The translations under genes and the position numbers were made by a program. Below, one piece after another: positions 1 through 6,833 of a stretch of 41,604 nucleotides of DNA. The notes below the pieces were generated by a model. The model was not told where the DNA came from. It made no database searches and worked only from the letters and a program-made list of their open reading frames with translations. Origin of the DNA: Terriglobia bacterium (GTDB lineage Bacteria; Acidobacteriota; Terriglobia; UBA7540); assembly GCA_030041095.1 (NCBI GenBank), contig JASHON010000144.1, positions 1 through 41,604 of the forward strand, given 5' to 3'. Position 1 is the first letter of the stretch; each line of letters opens with the position of its first letter.

Positions 1-94
1 CGCGAACCGAGCCCGGACGGAAGTCGCCCAGTTGGGTGATCTGGTGCACGACCATAGAGCGGTCCTTCTCCAATGCTGGAAGTGATTCGGCCAT
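1..94 (-). CDS. DUF6788-like protein, 5' part only
   Basis: The reverse strand has an ATG at 94 preceded by a strong AAGGAGG at 105-99, and it stays open to the window edge. The 31 visible residues begin MAESLPALEKDRS and run into QLGDFRPGS. I recognise the LGDFRPGS stretch from the start of DUF6788-type proteins, which are often found near transposable elements. The rest of the gene lies outside the window. The function is unknown. The assignment rests on a short motif and is therefore moderate. Confidence 0.6.
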   Translation of the reverse strand, partial: MAESLPALEKDRSMVVHQITQLGDFRPGSVR

Positions 95-112
95 AAGACC
101 TCCTTGTCTTAG

Positions 113-125
113 TGTATACTATACA
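113..125 (-). promoter_or_regulatory. Palindrome TGTATA-C-TATACA in front of the DUF6788-like gene
   Basis: This is a perfect 6-bp dyad around one base. Read on the reverse strand it contains TATAGT, usable as a -10 box for the gene starting at 94. Being symmetric it could also be a repressor operator, but no regulator gene is adjacent. Confidence 0.35.
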
Positions 126-176
126 TTAAGAAGAAGCCTTCTGGCAGCCAAACCATTCAAAGCGCCACTTCTATGT

Positions 177-204
177 CGCGCACCCATCCCTTGCTGGGTG
201 CGCG
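177..204. repeat. 10-bp perfect hairpin upstream of the toxin-antitoxin pair
   Basis: The arms CGCGCACCCA (177-186) and TGGGTGCGCG (195-204) are perfectly complementary around an 8-base loop. No T-run follows on either side, so an intrinsic terminator is not supported. Its position about 45 bp before the antitoxin start suits an operator or a transcript-folding element. Confidence 0.4.
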
Positions 205-248
205 GTTCCGTGGCATAGTACGTAATATCACTACATCCAGGAGAGACC

Positions 249-494
249 ATGGAGAAGCCAGTTTCTGCCGCAGATGCAAACCGTAAGTTCTCGAAGCTCC
301 TCGGCGCCGTCCGTGAAGGGCAAAGCTACGTCGTGACAGCACACGGGAAAGCGGTGGCTAGAATTATACCTGCCGCAAGGGATGGCGGGGTGGCGCGAGC
401 GGCGCGAGCGACCCTTTTGAAGAGACTCAGGTCAGAACCCGTGGTTACCATCGGCCGCTGGACTCGGGATGAGCTTTATGAGGACGAACCGTGA
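249..494 (+). CDS. Phd/YefM-family antitoxin
   Basis: This 81-residue protein is the antitoxin of a type II toxin-antitoxin pair. The N-terminus has the typical Phd/YefM order: a VSAADANRKFSKLLGAVREGQ helix-turn region, then VVTAHGKAVARIIP, the strand that ends the DNA-binding fold. The C-terminal third is charged and should wrap around the toxin. The start is an ATG with AGGAGAG at 239-245. Its stop overlaps the GTG start of the PIN toxin, a common arrangement for stoichiometric co-translation. Such pairs usually repress their own promoter, and the hairpin at 177-204 is a candidate site. Confidence 0.88.
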   Translation: MEKPVSAADANRKFSKLLGAVREGQSYVVTAHGKAVARIIPAARDGGVARAARATLLKRLRSEPVVTIGRWTRDELYEDEP

Positions 495-949
495 GGCTGG
501 CTCTTGACACGAACATTCTAGGCTACGCCGAAGGCGTCAATGGCGCTGCCATGAAGGGTGCAGCGCTCCAACTGATCGAGAGGCTTCCCCAGGAGACAGT
601 GTTTGTGCCCGTGCAGTCGCTCGGCGAGCTTTTCAACGTGCTGGTGCGAAAGGCAGGCCGGTCGCCCGGAAAAGCGCGCCGGGCGGTCCTCTCATGGCAG
701 GATGCCTTTCCTCTGATCGAGACTTCCGCTGAAGTCATGCTTGCAGCGACGGACCTCGCAACAGACCATCAGCTCAGTATCTGGGATTCCGTGATCTTTT
801 CTGCGGCCGCCGCCACTGGATGTCGCCTGCTCCTCTCGGAAGATTTGCAGGAGGGGTTCACATGGAGAGGAGTTACCGCCACGAATCCGTTTTCGACCCG
901 GAAGCATCCACTGCTCGCGGCCGTGCTTGCCGGGAGCCCCCAATCCTGA
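491..949 (+). CDS. vapC: VapC-type PIN-domain toxin
   Basis: This 152-residue PIN-domain protein is the predicted ribonuclease toxin of the pair. The acidic Mg-binding residues of the family are visible: D6 in LALDTNIL, E46 in SLGELFNV, D99 in SIWDSVI and D118 in SEDLQEG. The start is GTG at 491, overlapping the antitoxin stop, and no other in-frame start fits the LDTN motif. VapC toxins cleave tRNA or rRNA when freed from the antitoxin; the target here cannot be read from the sequence. The C-terminal ~25 residues extend beyond the PIN core. Confidence 0.88.
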   Translation: MRLALDTNILGYAEGVNGAAMKGAALQLIERLPQETVFVPVQSLGELFNVLVRKAGRSPGKARRAVLSWQDAFPLIETSAEVMLAATDLATDHQLSIWDSVIFSAAAATGCRLLLSEDLQEGFTWRGVTATNPFSTRKHPLLAAVLAGSPQS

Positions 950-1059
950 CCGCACTTCACGGGGCGGCTGTTTCCCGGCAACTTGGTTTCTGGGAGGGCT
1001 TGGGAATCGCCGCCCGTGTCCCTGGGTAAACAGTAGCCCACAAGGAGGGACCAACCTAC

Positions 1060-1122
1060 AAATACTGGGACTCTTCGCTGTACTCAGAAGCACATTCGTT
1101 GAAAGCGTCTCTCAGCATCCTG
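1060..1122. repeat. Direct repeat copy 1, flanking the NTF2-like gene
   Basis: A ~62 bp sequence beginning AAATACTGGGACTCTTCGCT and ending GCATCCTG recurs at 1658-1719 in the same orientation with about 85% identity by eye. This copy stops one base before the stop codon of the NTF2-like gene. The remainder of 950-1060 holds nothing I recognise. Confidence 0.7.
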
Positions 1123-1632
1123 TCAGGGAAGGCCGGTTTCGAAGCGCGGGTCGAGCACCTTCCGGGCGGTCTCAGCCCCGAAAACCGGAAGCGACGCGTC
1201 CGTAAGGAGCCCGACTTGCTTAAGCACGGAAGCTTGATCCCAATAGATGTGCTCGTGCGCAAGTTTACCGTCCCGGAACTGCACGATGGCAACCAACGGC
1301 ACTTCCACGTGGCGATGGGTCGGAGGGACCCCGGGCAACATCCAGGGCATCTCCTGGGTGTGTGTGAAAGAAAAGATCATCTCGTCAACGAGCTGGTTTT
1401 CTCCCACGGTCCGCGAGACGGGCGTGAGCACCGTGTCCGGTGGCATGGTGGGGATAAAGCGCCGCGAATAGAAGTCACGCAAGGCAGCTTTTCCGAAGCC
1501 GCCGGTCATCACGGGAACATGGTTAACATAAGCGTCGTCCACCATGGTGGCTAGCGTCGCTTCCGTATCACGCGTTCCAAATTCATGGTTGGTGTGCTCT
1601 TCCCATAGTTGAGCTAGATCAGTTTTCGGCAT
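1123..1632 (-). CDS. NTF2-like / SnoaL-type small protein
   Basis: The 169-residue product has the layout of the SnoaL/NTF2-like alpha+beta cone. An N-terminal helix (LAQLWEEHTNHEFGTRDTEATLATMV) is followed by DDAYVNHVPVMTGG, and a C-terminal strand (VPLVAIVQFRDGKLAHEHIYWDQASVLKQVGLL) is typical of the ester-cyclase/SnoaL-like group. The family includes polyketide cyclases, isomerases and many proteins without known activity, so no reaction is assigned. The gene is monocistronic, lacks a clear ribosome-binding site before the ATG at 1632, and sits between two copies of a direct repeat. Confidence 0.75.
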   Translation of the reverse strand: MPKTDLAQLWEEHTNHEFGTRDTEATLATMVDDAYVNHVPVMTGGFGKAALRDFYSRRFIPTMPPDTVLTPVSRTVGENQLVDEMIFSFTHTQEMPWMLPGVPPTHRHVEVPLVAIVQFRDGKLAHEHIYWDQASVLKQVGLLTDASLPVFGAETARKVLDPRFETGLP

Positions 1633-1657
1633 GGGAGGATTCTAGCACATCGAAAAC

Positions 1658-1719
1658 AAATGCTGCGATTCTTCGCTGCCCTCATAAGGACATTCGTTGA
1701 AAGCGTTTTCAGCATCCTG
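1658..1719. repeat. Direct repeat copy 2, flanking the NTF2-like gene
   Basis: This matches 1060-1122 with one small gap and a few substitutions, including the shared ACATTCGTTGAAAGCGT core. It starts 26 bp upstream of the NTF2-like gene start and ends exactly where palindromic element A begins. Confidence 0.7.
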
Positions 1720-1860
1720 CTATACAAGCTGCGGAAAAACTCGACGCCGCCGCGAACGTAGCGCCGGCATCTTGCCGGCCACTCCCTTCAATTCAACGGA
1801 GGCCGGCAAGATGCCGGCGCTACGCCAACTCCCGAAAGACTTTTTCCGCAGCCTGTATAG
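1720..1860. repeat. Palindromic intergenic repeat, copy A (REP/MITE-like)
   Basis: This 141 bp element has terminal inverted repeats. CTATACAAGCTGCGGAAAAA at the left is matched by the complement of TTTTTCCGCAGCCTGTATAG at the right, with one mismatch. Inside, GTAGCGCCGGC..GCCGGC at 1758-1779 is the exact reverse complement of 1802-1823, so the whole unit can fold back on itself. It encodes no protein. Copies B (24768) and C (35837) share the order tip, GTAGCGCCGGCATCTTGCCGGC-like core, TTGAATTGAAGG or ACTCCC region, tip. Confidence 0.88.
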
Positions 1861-1926
1861 CCGTAATTCACCAGAAGCCCGGGATAAGCCGATGCCGGAG
1901 TGCTCCGGCGCAGTTCCGAGGGTTTT

Positions 1927-1989
1927 GATTCACAGCGGATTCACACAGATTCACAAGCGGTTGACGCAAACCAGCGTATATCAGAGAAT
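1927..1989 (+). promoter_or_regulatory. Promoter with three phased GATTCACA repeats, before the first dynamin leader
   Basis: GATTCACA occurs three times, at 1927, 1938 and 1948, spaced 11 and 10 bp, about one helical turn. TTGACG at 1961-1966 and GAGAAT at 1984-1989, 17 bp apart, form a plausible sigma70 promoter. The predicted start is near 1996, at the 5' end of the riboswitch aptamer. The repeats look like an activator binding array, but no regulator is identified. Confidence 0.45.
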
Positions 1990-1997
1990 GAAATCTA

Positions 1998-2071
1998 GCG
2001 GTGTTGGAGTTCGCCCTTAACCGCCCCTTGAGGGGAAGATAACTCCTGCAAGGTTTTCAGGCGGTTGAGGG
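1998..2071 (+). promoter_or_regulatory. Fluoride (crcB-type) riboswitch 1, leader of the first dynamin operon
   Basis: GGTG (2000-2003) and CGCC (2012-2015) form P1. The loop GGAGTT can pair with AACTCC (2041-2046) as the pseudoknot. CCCC-TTGA-GGGG (2024-2035) forms P3. The AGATAACTCCTGC tail matches the family's GAUGACUCCUGC 3' end except for one base. GGCGGTTGAGGG at 2060-2071 can pair with CCCTTAACCGCC at 2014-2025 (one G-U pair), a credible competing helix. From 2072 to the gene start I see only a plain leader. Confidence 0.75.
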
Positions 2072-2155
2072 TTCTTGGTTTCTCCCTCCGTAGTTTTCCC
2101 CGCCTGGAATGCCCTGCGGTGCAGAGTTTCAGATACCGATTAAAGGCGGCGAGCG

Positions 2156-4225
2156 ATGGAACCGCACGAAGAGCTGAATTCCAATCACAAACGTCACCTG
2201 CTCACCAGCGCGCAATACGTCGATAACCTTCTCGCGGATATCGAAGGCATCCTTGCTTCTTCGCTTTCCAAGTCCCCGTTCCCCAAGTACCGGTTGGACC
2301 TGAGTCCCGCGCAGGCCAAGCTAGTCCAGGACTACATCGCCCGCATCCGCGCGCAAATGGTTCAAGTGCTGAAGAGCCAGGGCATTTCGCCTTCAGGTCC
2401 CACGATGGGAGCTCGCCATTCCATTCGTGCCACGCTGGAATTTGCGGATATCGCCTTTGACGAATGCCGGCCCCAAGCCATGCGAGGCTACGGCAGGGTT
2501 CCACCGTCAGTCGTGCCGGAATTGAACGGCTTGGTGGATGAAATGCGAAGCATTCTGCGTCAGCTCAACAACTACCTGGGCCAGCAAGCCGACGGCGATC
2601 TCCAACGTCGTCTTGAACGGTTGAACGGTGCGGCGGGCGGGCTGGAGCTGCTCGGAAAGATCGAGCGGATCGTGCGCGAGCGCGGCCTGGTGGAGTTTCG
2701 TCCGGCACTTTCCATCATTGTCGATAAGCTCGAATCCCCGGCTTTTCAGATTGCGGTTTTTGGGCGCGTCAGCTCGGGAAAATCTTCCCTCCTGAACCAC
2801 ATTCTTGGGACTGACGTGCTCCCCGTGGGCGTTACACCCATCACCGCTGTGCCCACGCGGCTCGTCTACGGGCCGGAGGTCAGGCTCACCGTGTCATCGC
2901 TGGACCGAAAGACGGAGCAAACGTCGATCGATCGTCTTCCCGAGTTCGTGAGCGAAGAGCACAACCCGGCGAACGGCAAGCACATCACCCGGATTGTAGT
3001 CGAAATGCCGTCGGCCCGCCTCGAAGCTGGCGTGGTGCTGGTGGATACACCGGGGCTTGGCTCGCTGGCCACGGCCGGCGCAGCAGAAACCATGGCCTAT
3101 CTTCCTAACTGTGACCTCGGTGTGGTGTTGATTGATGCAGGTTCCACGCTCACGGAGGAGGATCTTGCCACGATCCGGAATCTCTACGAGGCGGCTATCC
3201 CGGCCTTTGTCTTGCTCAGCAAGGCGGATTTGCTGAGCCCGGCGGATCGCGCGCGCGTGGTGAGCTACGTCGCAAGCCACATCAGGTCGCAGGTTGGCAT
3301 TGACCTTACGGTCTGGCCCGTGAGCTCACAGCGCGAGCAGGCGAGCCTGTTGGACGAGTGGTTCGCGAGTGAGATTCAGCCGCTCTTCAGGCGGCATCAG
3401 GAGTTGGCGCGGCAATCCGTGCATCGCAAGATCGCTGCCTTGGGTGATGCCGTCGAAGCAGCGCTGAAAGTGCGGTTGAACGCTTCGGCCAAAGGTCCGA
3501 TAAAAGACGTGAAGGCCATTCGGGAAGCACAGACGAGGCTTCGGCAAGCCGGAGGGGAATTCGACGGGATCCTGGAGTTTTGCTTTAAGGCCAGCTATGA
3601 AGTCGGAGAGCTCGCAGACCTTGCCCTACGCCGTGCGGCAGCGGAGATCGCTCGAAGCTGGTGCGGTCACGACAAGCCGAAGATGGAGGAGAAAGAGTCG
3701 TTGACTCGGAACCTGATCGCCACGGCGTCGGAAGGAGCGAATCGGATTTTTGACAAGCTGGTGGGGTTGGCGCGGAGTCTCGAACAGGGCCTCGATGCAA
3801 CCAGGCAAGCCGTCACCGCCGAGGTGGGAAGCGAGCAGCGAGTCTTCGTCTCTTTGGTGAAGGAGATGCCACTGGTCGATCCCGGCCCATTGGAGATCCG
3901 CCTTCGACGCGGTTTCCTGTCGATGCTCGGCGAGCGGGTGACGCGATGGCGAATCCGAAGGAAGCTCGAGGAAGAGGTGGGGCCGCGCGCCGTCGAGGTC
4001 TTTCGCGCCTATGGACGGCTGATCGAGGCGTGGTCGAGGAGAACCATTTCCGAGCTTCACCGCAATTTCGACGCTCAGGCCGACGCTCTCCGCGCCCAAC
4101 TGGAGCAGTTGGCCGAAGGCCGTAAAGCTGGTCCCGAAGAGGCGGAGGCGCTTCAGCAAGACCTGGCCGACCTCTCCAGAATTCAGGGCCAGGAACAGAC
4201 ACCCGCAAGGAGCTTGACCGGCTAA
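2156..4225 (+). CDS. Dynamin-like GTPase 1
   Basis: This large GTPase of 689 residues has dynamin-like protein character. G1 is GRVSSGKSS (203-211), a switch threonine lies in PVGVTPITAVPT, G3 is DTPGLG (from 297), and G4 is SKAD (355-358), where Ser replaces the usual Asn. A ~195-residue helical segment precedes the GTPase domain, much longer than the ~65 residues in the other three GTPases of this window. The C-terminal half is predicted helical and charged, as expected for a stalk. The family binds and remodels membranes through GTP-driven oligomers. The ATG start is the first after the riboswitch leader. It heads an operon with a Cys/His protein and a second dynamin-like gene. Confidence 0.85.
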   Translation: MEPHEELNSNHKRHLLTSAQYVDNLLADIEGILASSLSKSPFPKYRLDLSPAQAKLVQDYIARIRAQMVQVLKSQGISPSGPTMGARHSIRATLEFADIAFDECRPQAMRGYGRVPPSVVPELNGLVDEMRSILRQLNNYLGQQADGDLQRRLERLNGAAGGLELLGKIERIVRERGLVEFRPALSIIVDKLESPAFQIAVFGRVSSGKSSLLNHILGTDVLPVGVTPITAVPTRLVYGPEVRLTVSSLDRKTEQTSIDRLPEFVSEEHNPANGKHITRIVVEMPSARLEAGVVLVDTPGLGSLATAGAAETMAYLPNCDLGVVLIDAGSTLTEEDLATIRNLYEAAIPAFVLLSKADLLSPADRARVVSYVASHIRSQVGIDLTVWPVSSQREQASLLDEWFASEIQPLFRRHQELARQSVHRKIAALGDAVEAALKVRLNASAKGPIKDVKAIREAQTRLRQAGGEFDGILEFCFKASYEVGELADLALRRAAAEIARSWCGHDKPKMEEKESLTRNLIATASEGANRIFDKLVGLARSLEQGLDATRQAVTAEVGSEQRVFVSLVKEMPLVDPGPLEIRLRRGFLSMLGERVTRWRIRRKLEEEVGPRAVEVFRAYGRLIEAWSRRTISELHRNFDAQADALRAQLEQLAEGRKAGPEEAEALQQDLADLSRIQGQEQTPARSLTG

Positions 4226-4227
4226 CC

Positions 4228-4989
4228 ATGAAGAACACCCCTGCTTCAGATGCGCCTCCTCTGCGTAAGGCGGGCTGGTTCACAGGGCTTGCTTTAGAGG
4301 ACGCACTGCCCAGGGATGGCTGTGTCATTTGTGAGGCTCTCAACACATCCGTGCGCCAGCACATCTTTAATTTCCTTTACGAAGGCATGATGTCCGGTGA
4401 TGTGAGGGAAGAATTTCTGCAGGGAGGCGGTTTCTGTGCAGAGCACTTCCGGCAGGCGAAAGCTATAGAACAAGAGAGCTGGACCGATGGTTTCGGCGTG
4501 GCTGTTTTGTGCGAAAACCTTTTGGCCAATGTGTTGGAAGAACTCGAGGCTTCCAAACCGACAAATCAGAACGGCTCCATGCGCCGTCTCTTGCGGGGCC
4601 AAAGACGGCGGTTACGGGAACCGCTCGCTGCGGCGAGAGATTGCATCGCTTGCGCGGGCGCGCGCGAGTCCGAGCAGCGTTATCTTGAAGGGCTGGAAGA
4701 AATGCTTAGCGAGCCTGCCTTCAATGCTCGCTATCAGCAATCCAAAGGGCTTTGTCTCGTGCATCTCCGGCTCGCGGTTCAAGCCTGGACTTCGTTATCC
4801 GCGCTGCATGTGGTTCGTGAAGTCGCTAAGGTCAAGACTCAAAAACTCGTCACAGAGCTTCGGGAATTTGAGCGCAAGCACGACCATCGATACAGAAGTG
4901 AGCCACGAGGTCAGGAGTCGTCCTCACCCGAGCGCGCCATTGAATTTCTTACGGGGTCAGACTGCCGAGGGCTGGCTCGAACGAAATAG
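4228..4989 (+). CDS. DUF6062-like Cys/His protein linked to dynamins
   Basis: This 253-residue soluble protein has a twofold metal-site pattern: C32-x2-C35 with C70-x2-H73, then C139-x2-C142 with C176-x2-H179. Each half therefore supplies a CxxC and a CxxH, consistent with two zinc or iron sites. The pattern resembles DUF6062, whose function is not established. The same double pattern is fused to the C-terminus of the dynamin-like protein at 13505-15256, which argues that this protein works with the dynamin-like proteins encoded on either side. The ATG follows the stop of the first GTPase by 2 bp, so the two are very likely co-translated. Confidence 0.75.
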   Translation: MKNTPASDAPPLRKAGWFTGLALEDALPRDGCVICEALNTSVRQHIFNFLYEGMMSGDVREEFLQGGGFCAEHFRQAKAIEQESWTDGFGVAVLCENLLANVLEELEASKPTNQNGSMRRLLRGQRRRLREPLAAARDCIACAGARESEQRYLEGLEEMLSEPAFNARYQQSKGLCLVHLRLAVQAWTSLSALHVVREVAKVKTQKLVTELREFERKHDHRYRSEPRGQESSSPERAIEFLTGSDCRGLARTK

Positions 4990-5004
4990 TGGGGTCAGAC
5001 GACG

Positions 5005-6831
5005 ATGAGACTCAACACGGAACGTGAGGATGAGGCTTCGCTGTCCTCCCGTAGAGCGATCAACTCAGACGGCGCCGAAAGATTGCGACGTCTGGGAGAG
5101 CTGGGGGAGGAATTGGGAGCGGACCGCGTAGTCGAACAGGCACAGGAACTGGCCACGCGTGTCGCGGAGGGACGATTCTTCCTTGCCTGCATTGGCCAGT
5201 TCAAGCGCGGAAAATCAACTGTGATTAATGCGCTCATCGGCGATTCTATACTCCCCTCAGGCTTCATTCCGGTCACTACGGTGCCGACGGTCGTTCGATT
5301 TGGCCCCGAACGTAGAGCCCGTATCCGGCGAGAAAGCGGAACTTGGGACGAGATACCGGTTTCGAATCTGAGCCTCTACGTTTCGGAGGAGCTCAATCCT
5401 GAGAACGCGAAACGGATCTCAGGCGTCGAAGTGTTCATGCCGGCGCCGCTCCTCAAGGATGGTATGTGTCTGGTGGATACGCCGGGCCTCGGCTCCGTCT
5501 TTGCCGGCAATACGGAGGCAACGCGTCACTTCTTGCCGCGTATCGATGCAGCCTTAGTGGTCATCGGAGCGGATCCGCCGCTTGCCGGAGAAGAGCTGAA
5601 GATGGTTGAGGTCGCTGGACGGCAGGTTCGAGACCTAATCCTGGTCCTCAACAAGGCTGACCGGACGACGGACGCCGAGCGCGCTGCTGCGATGGACTTC
5701 ACCCGGCAACTTCTGAAGAAACGGCTGCAGCGGCCCTTTGGGCCGGTGCTTGAGGTGAGTGCCCTGGAGCGCTTAGAAGGCCGCGGTCCGGAGCGCGACT
5801 GGGATAAGCTCGTTGCCGCTCTTGAGCGGCTTGCCCAGGATTCCGGATACCGTCTCATCCGTGAGGCTTGCGAGCGCGGCATCGAGCGGTTCAGCGAGCA
5901 ATTGCTTGCTATTGTCGATGAGGAGCGTGAGGCTCTTCTCCGCCCCATCGCCGAATCCGAACGACGCGTGGCCGCGATCGGGGATACGATCCGGTCGGCG
6001 GAACGTTCGATGCGAGAGCTGGGATTTCTCTTCATGGCCGAGCAGCAGCGCCTCTCCGACATTTTCGTGGAGCGCCATAGGTCATTTGTCAAGGCCGCTT
6101 TGCCCAAAGCAAGAGAAGAGCTTGAAAAGGCACTGCGGAATGCTCCCCGCCGAATGGGCCCTGCGTACCGGCGAAACGCCATGCACGCAGCTCAGAAAAT
6201 TGTGAGCCAGCTCGTGCTGCCTTGGCTGGAGACGGAGCAGGCAGAGGCCGGGCGCGAATACCGCGAAGTCACACGGCGCTTCGTACAAATTGGAAACGAT
6301 TTTCTCACAAAGCTCACCGACGCCGGCGTCGGCGAACTGGCTCGTATGCCACACGCGCTGGATTCCGAAAGCGGATTTCAAGTGAAATCTCATTTCACCT
6401 TTCTCAGCTTAATTGAAGTGGCCGAGCCGGCCTCACCCTTACGATGGCTCGCAGACTTGTTTCTGGGAGCCATCGGGCTCCGCCATGTGATCGACGCCAA
6501 TGCGTTAGAATTCCTGATTCAACTTCTTGAATCGAACAGCTCTCGGGTTCAAAGCGACATCCTGAACCGAGTTAAGGAGAGCCGCGGCCAGTTGGAGACA
6601 GAGATCAGGAAACTCCTGCATGAAGTTTCCCGCGTTGCGGAACAGGCGCTGATTCACGCCCGCGCAACGCGGGAGGCCGGAGCGTCCGCGATTCAGAAGG
6701 CTCTGGCGCGCTGTGACGGTCTGGAGGTTGAAATCCGAACACTGAAGCTGGCAAACCCTGAAGGAGCAGGAGAGAATGGTGGCCGTCAATTGGAGCCACT
6801 TCCGCCTGATCCTGGATTATCCGTCGCCTAG
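5005..6831 (+). CDS. Dynamin-like GTPase 2
   Basis: This 608-residue GTPase has G1 GQFKRGKST (64-72), the switch region ILPSGFIPVTTVPT, G3 DTPGLG (from 158) and G4 NKAD (216-219). A long helical region follows. A hydrophobic stretch around 476-495 (LRWLADLFLGAIGLRHVI) may be a membrane-contacting paddle, by analogy with bacterial dynamin-like proteins. It is the last gene of the riboswitch-1 operon. Its stop is 2 bp from the stop of the oppositely oriented third GTPase. The short sequence GGGGTCAGAC occurs both near the end of the preceding gene (4953) and just before this start (4991). Confidence 0.86.
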   Translation: MRLNTEREDEASLSSRRAINSDGAERLRRLGELGEELGADRVVEQAQELATRVAEGRFFLACIGQFKRGKSTVINALIGDSILPSGFIPVTTVPTVVRFGPERRARIRRESGTWDEIPVSNLSLYVSEELNPENAKRISGVEVFMPAPLLKDGMCLVDTPGLGSVFAGNTEATRHFLPRIDAALVVIGADPPLAGEELKMVEVAGRQVRDLILVLNKADRTTDAERAAAMDFTRQLLKKRLQRPFGPVLEVSALERLEGRGPERDWDKLVAALERLAQDSGYRLIREACERGIERFSEQLLAIVDEEREALLRPIAESERRVAAIGDTIRSAERSMRELGFLFMAEQQRLSDIFVERHRSFVKAALPKAREELEKALRNAPRRMGPAYRRNAMHAAQKIVSQLVLPWLETEQAEAGREYREVTRRFVQIGNDFLTKLTDAGVGELARMPHALDSESGFQVKSHFTFLSLIEVAEPASPLRWLADLFLGAIGLRHVIDANALEFLIQLLESNSSRVQSDILNRVKESRGQLETEIRKLLHEVSRVAEQALIHARATREAGASAIQKALARCDGLEVEIRTLKLANPEGAGENGGRQLEPLPPDPGLSVA

Positions 6832-6833
6832 CG

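Noticed and set aside
4953-5000. GGGGTCAGAC repeated 38 bp apart as a mobile-element footprint
   Set aside because: Only a 10-mer is shared and there is no element structure; it may be chance or a local duplication.
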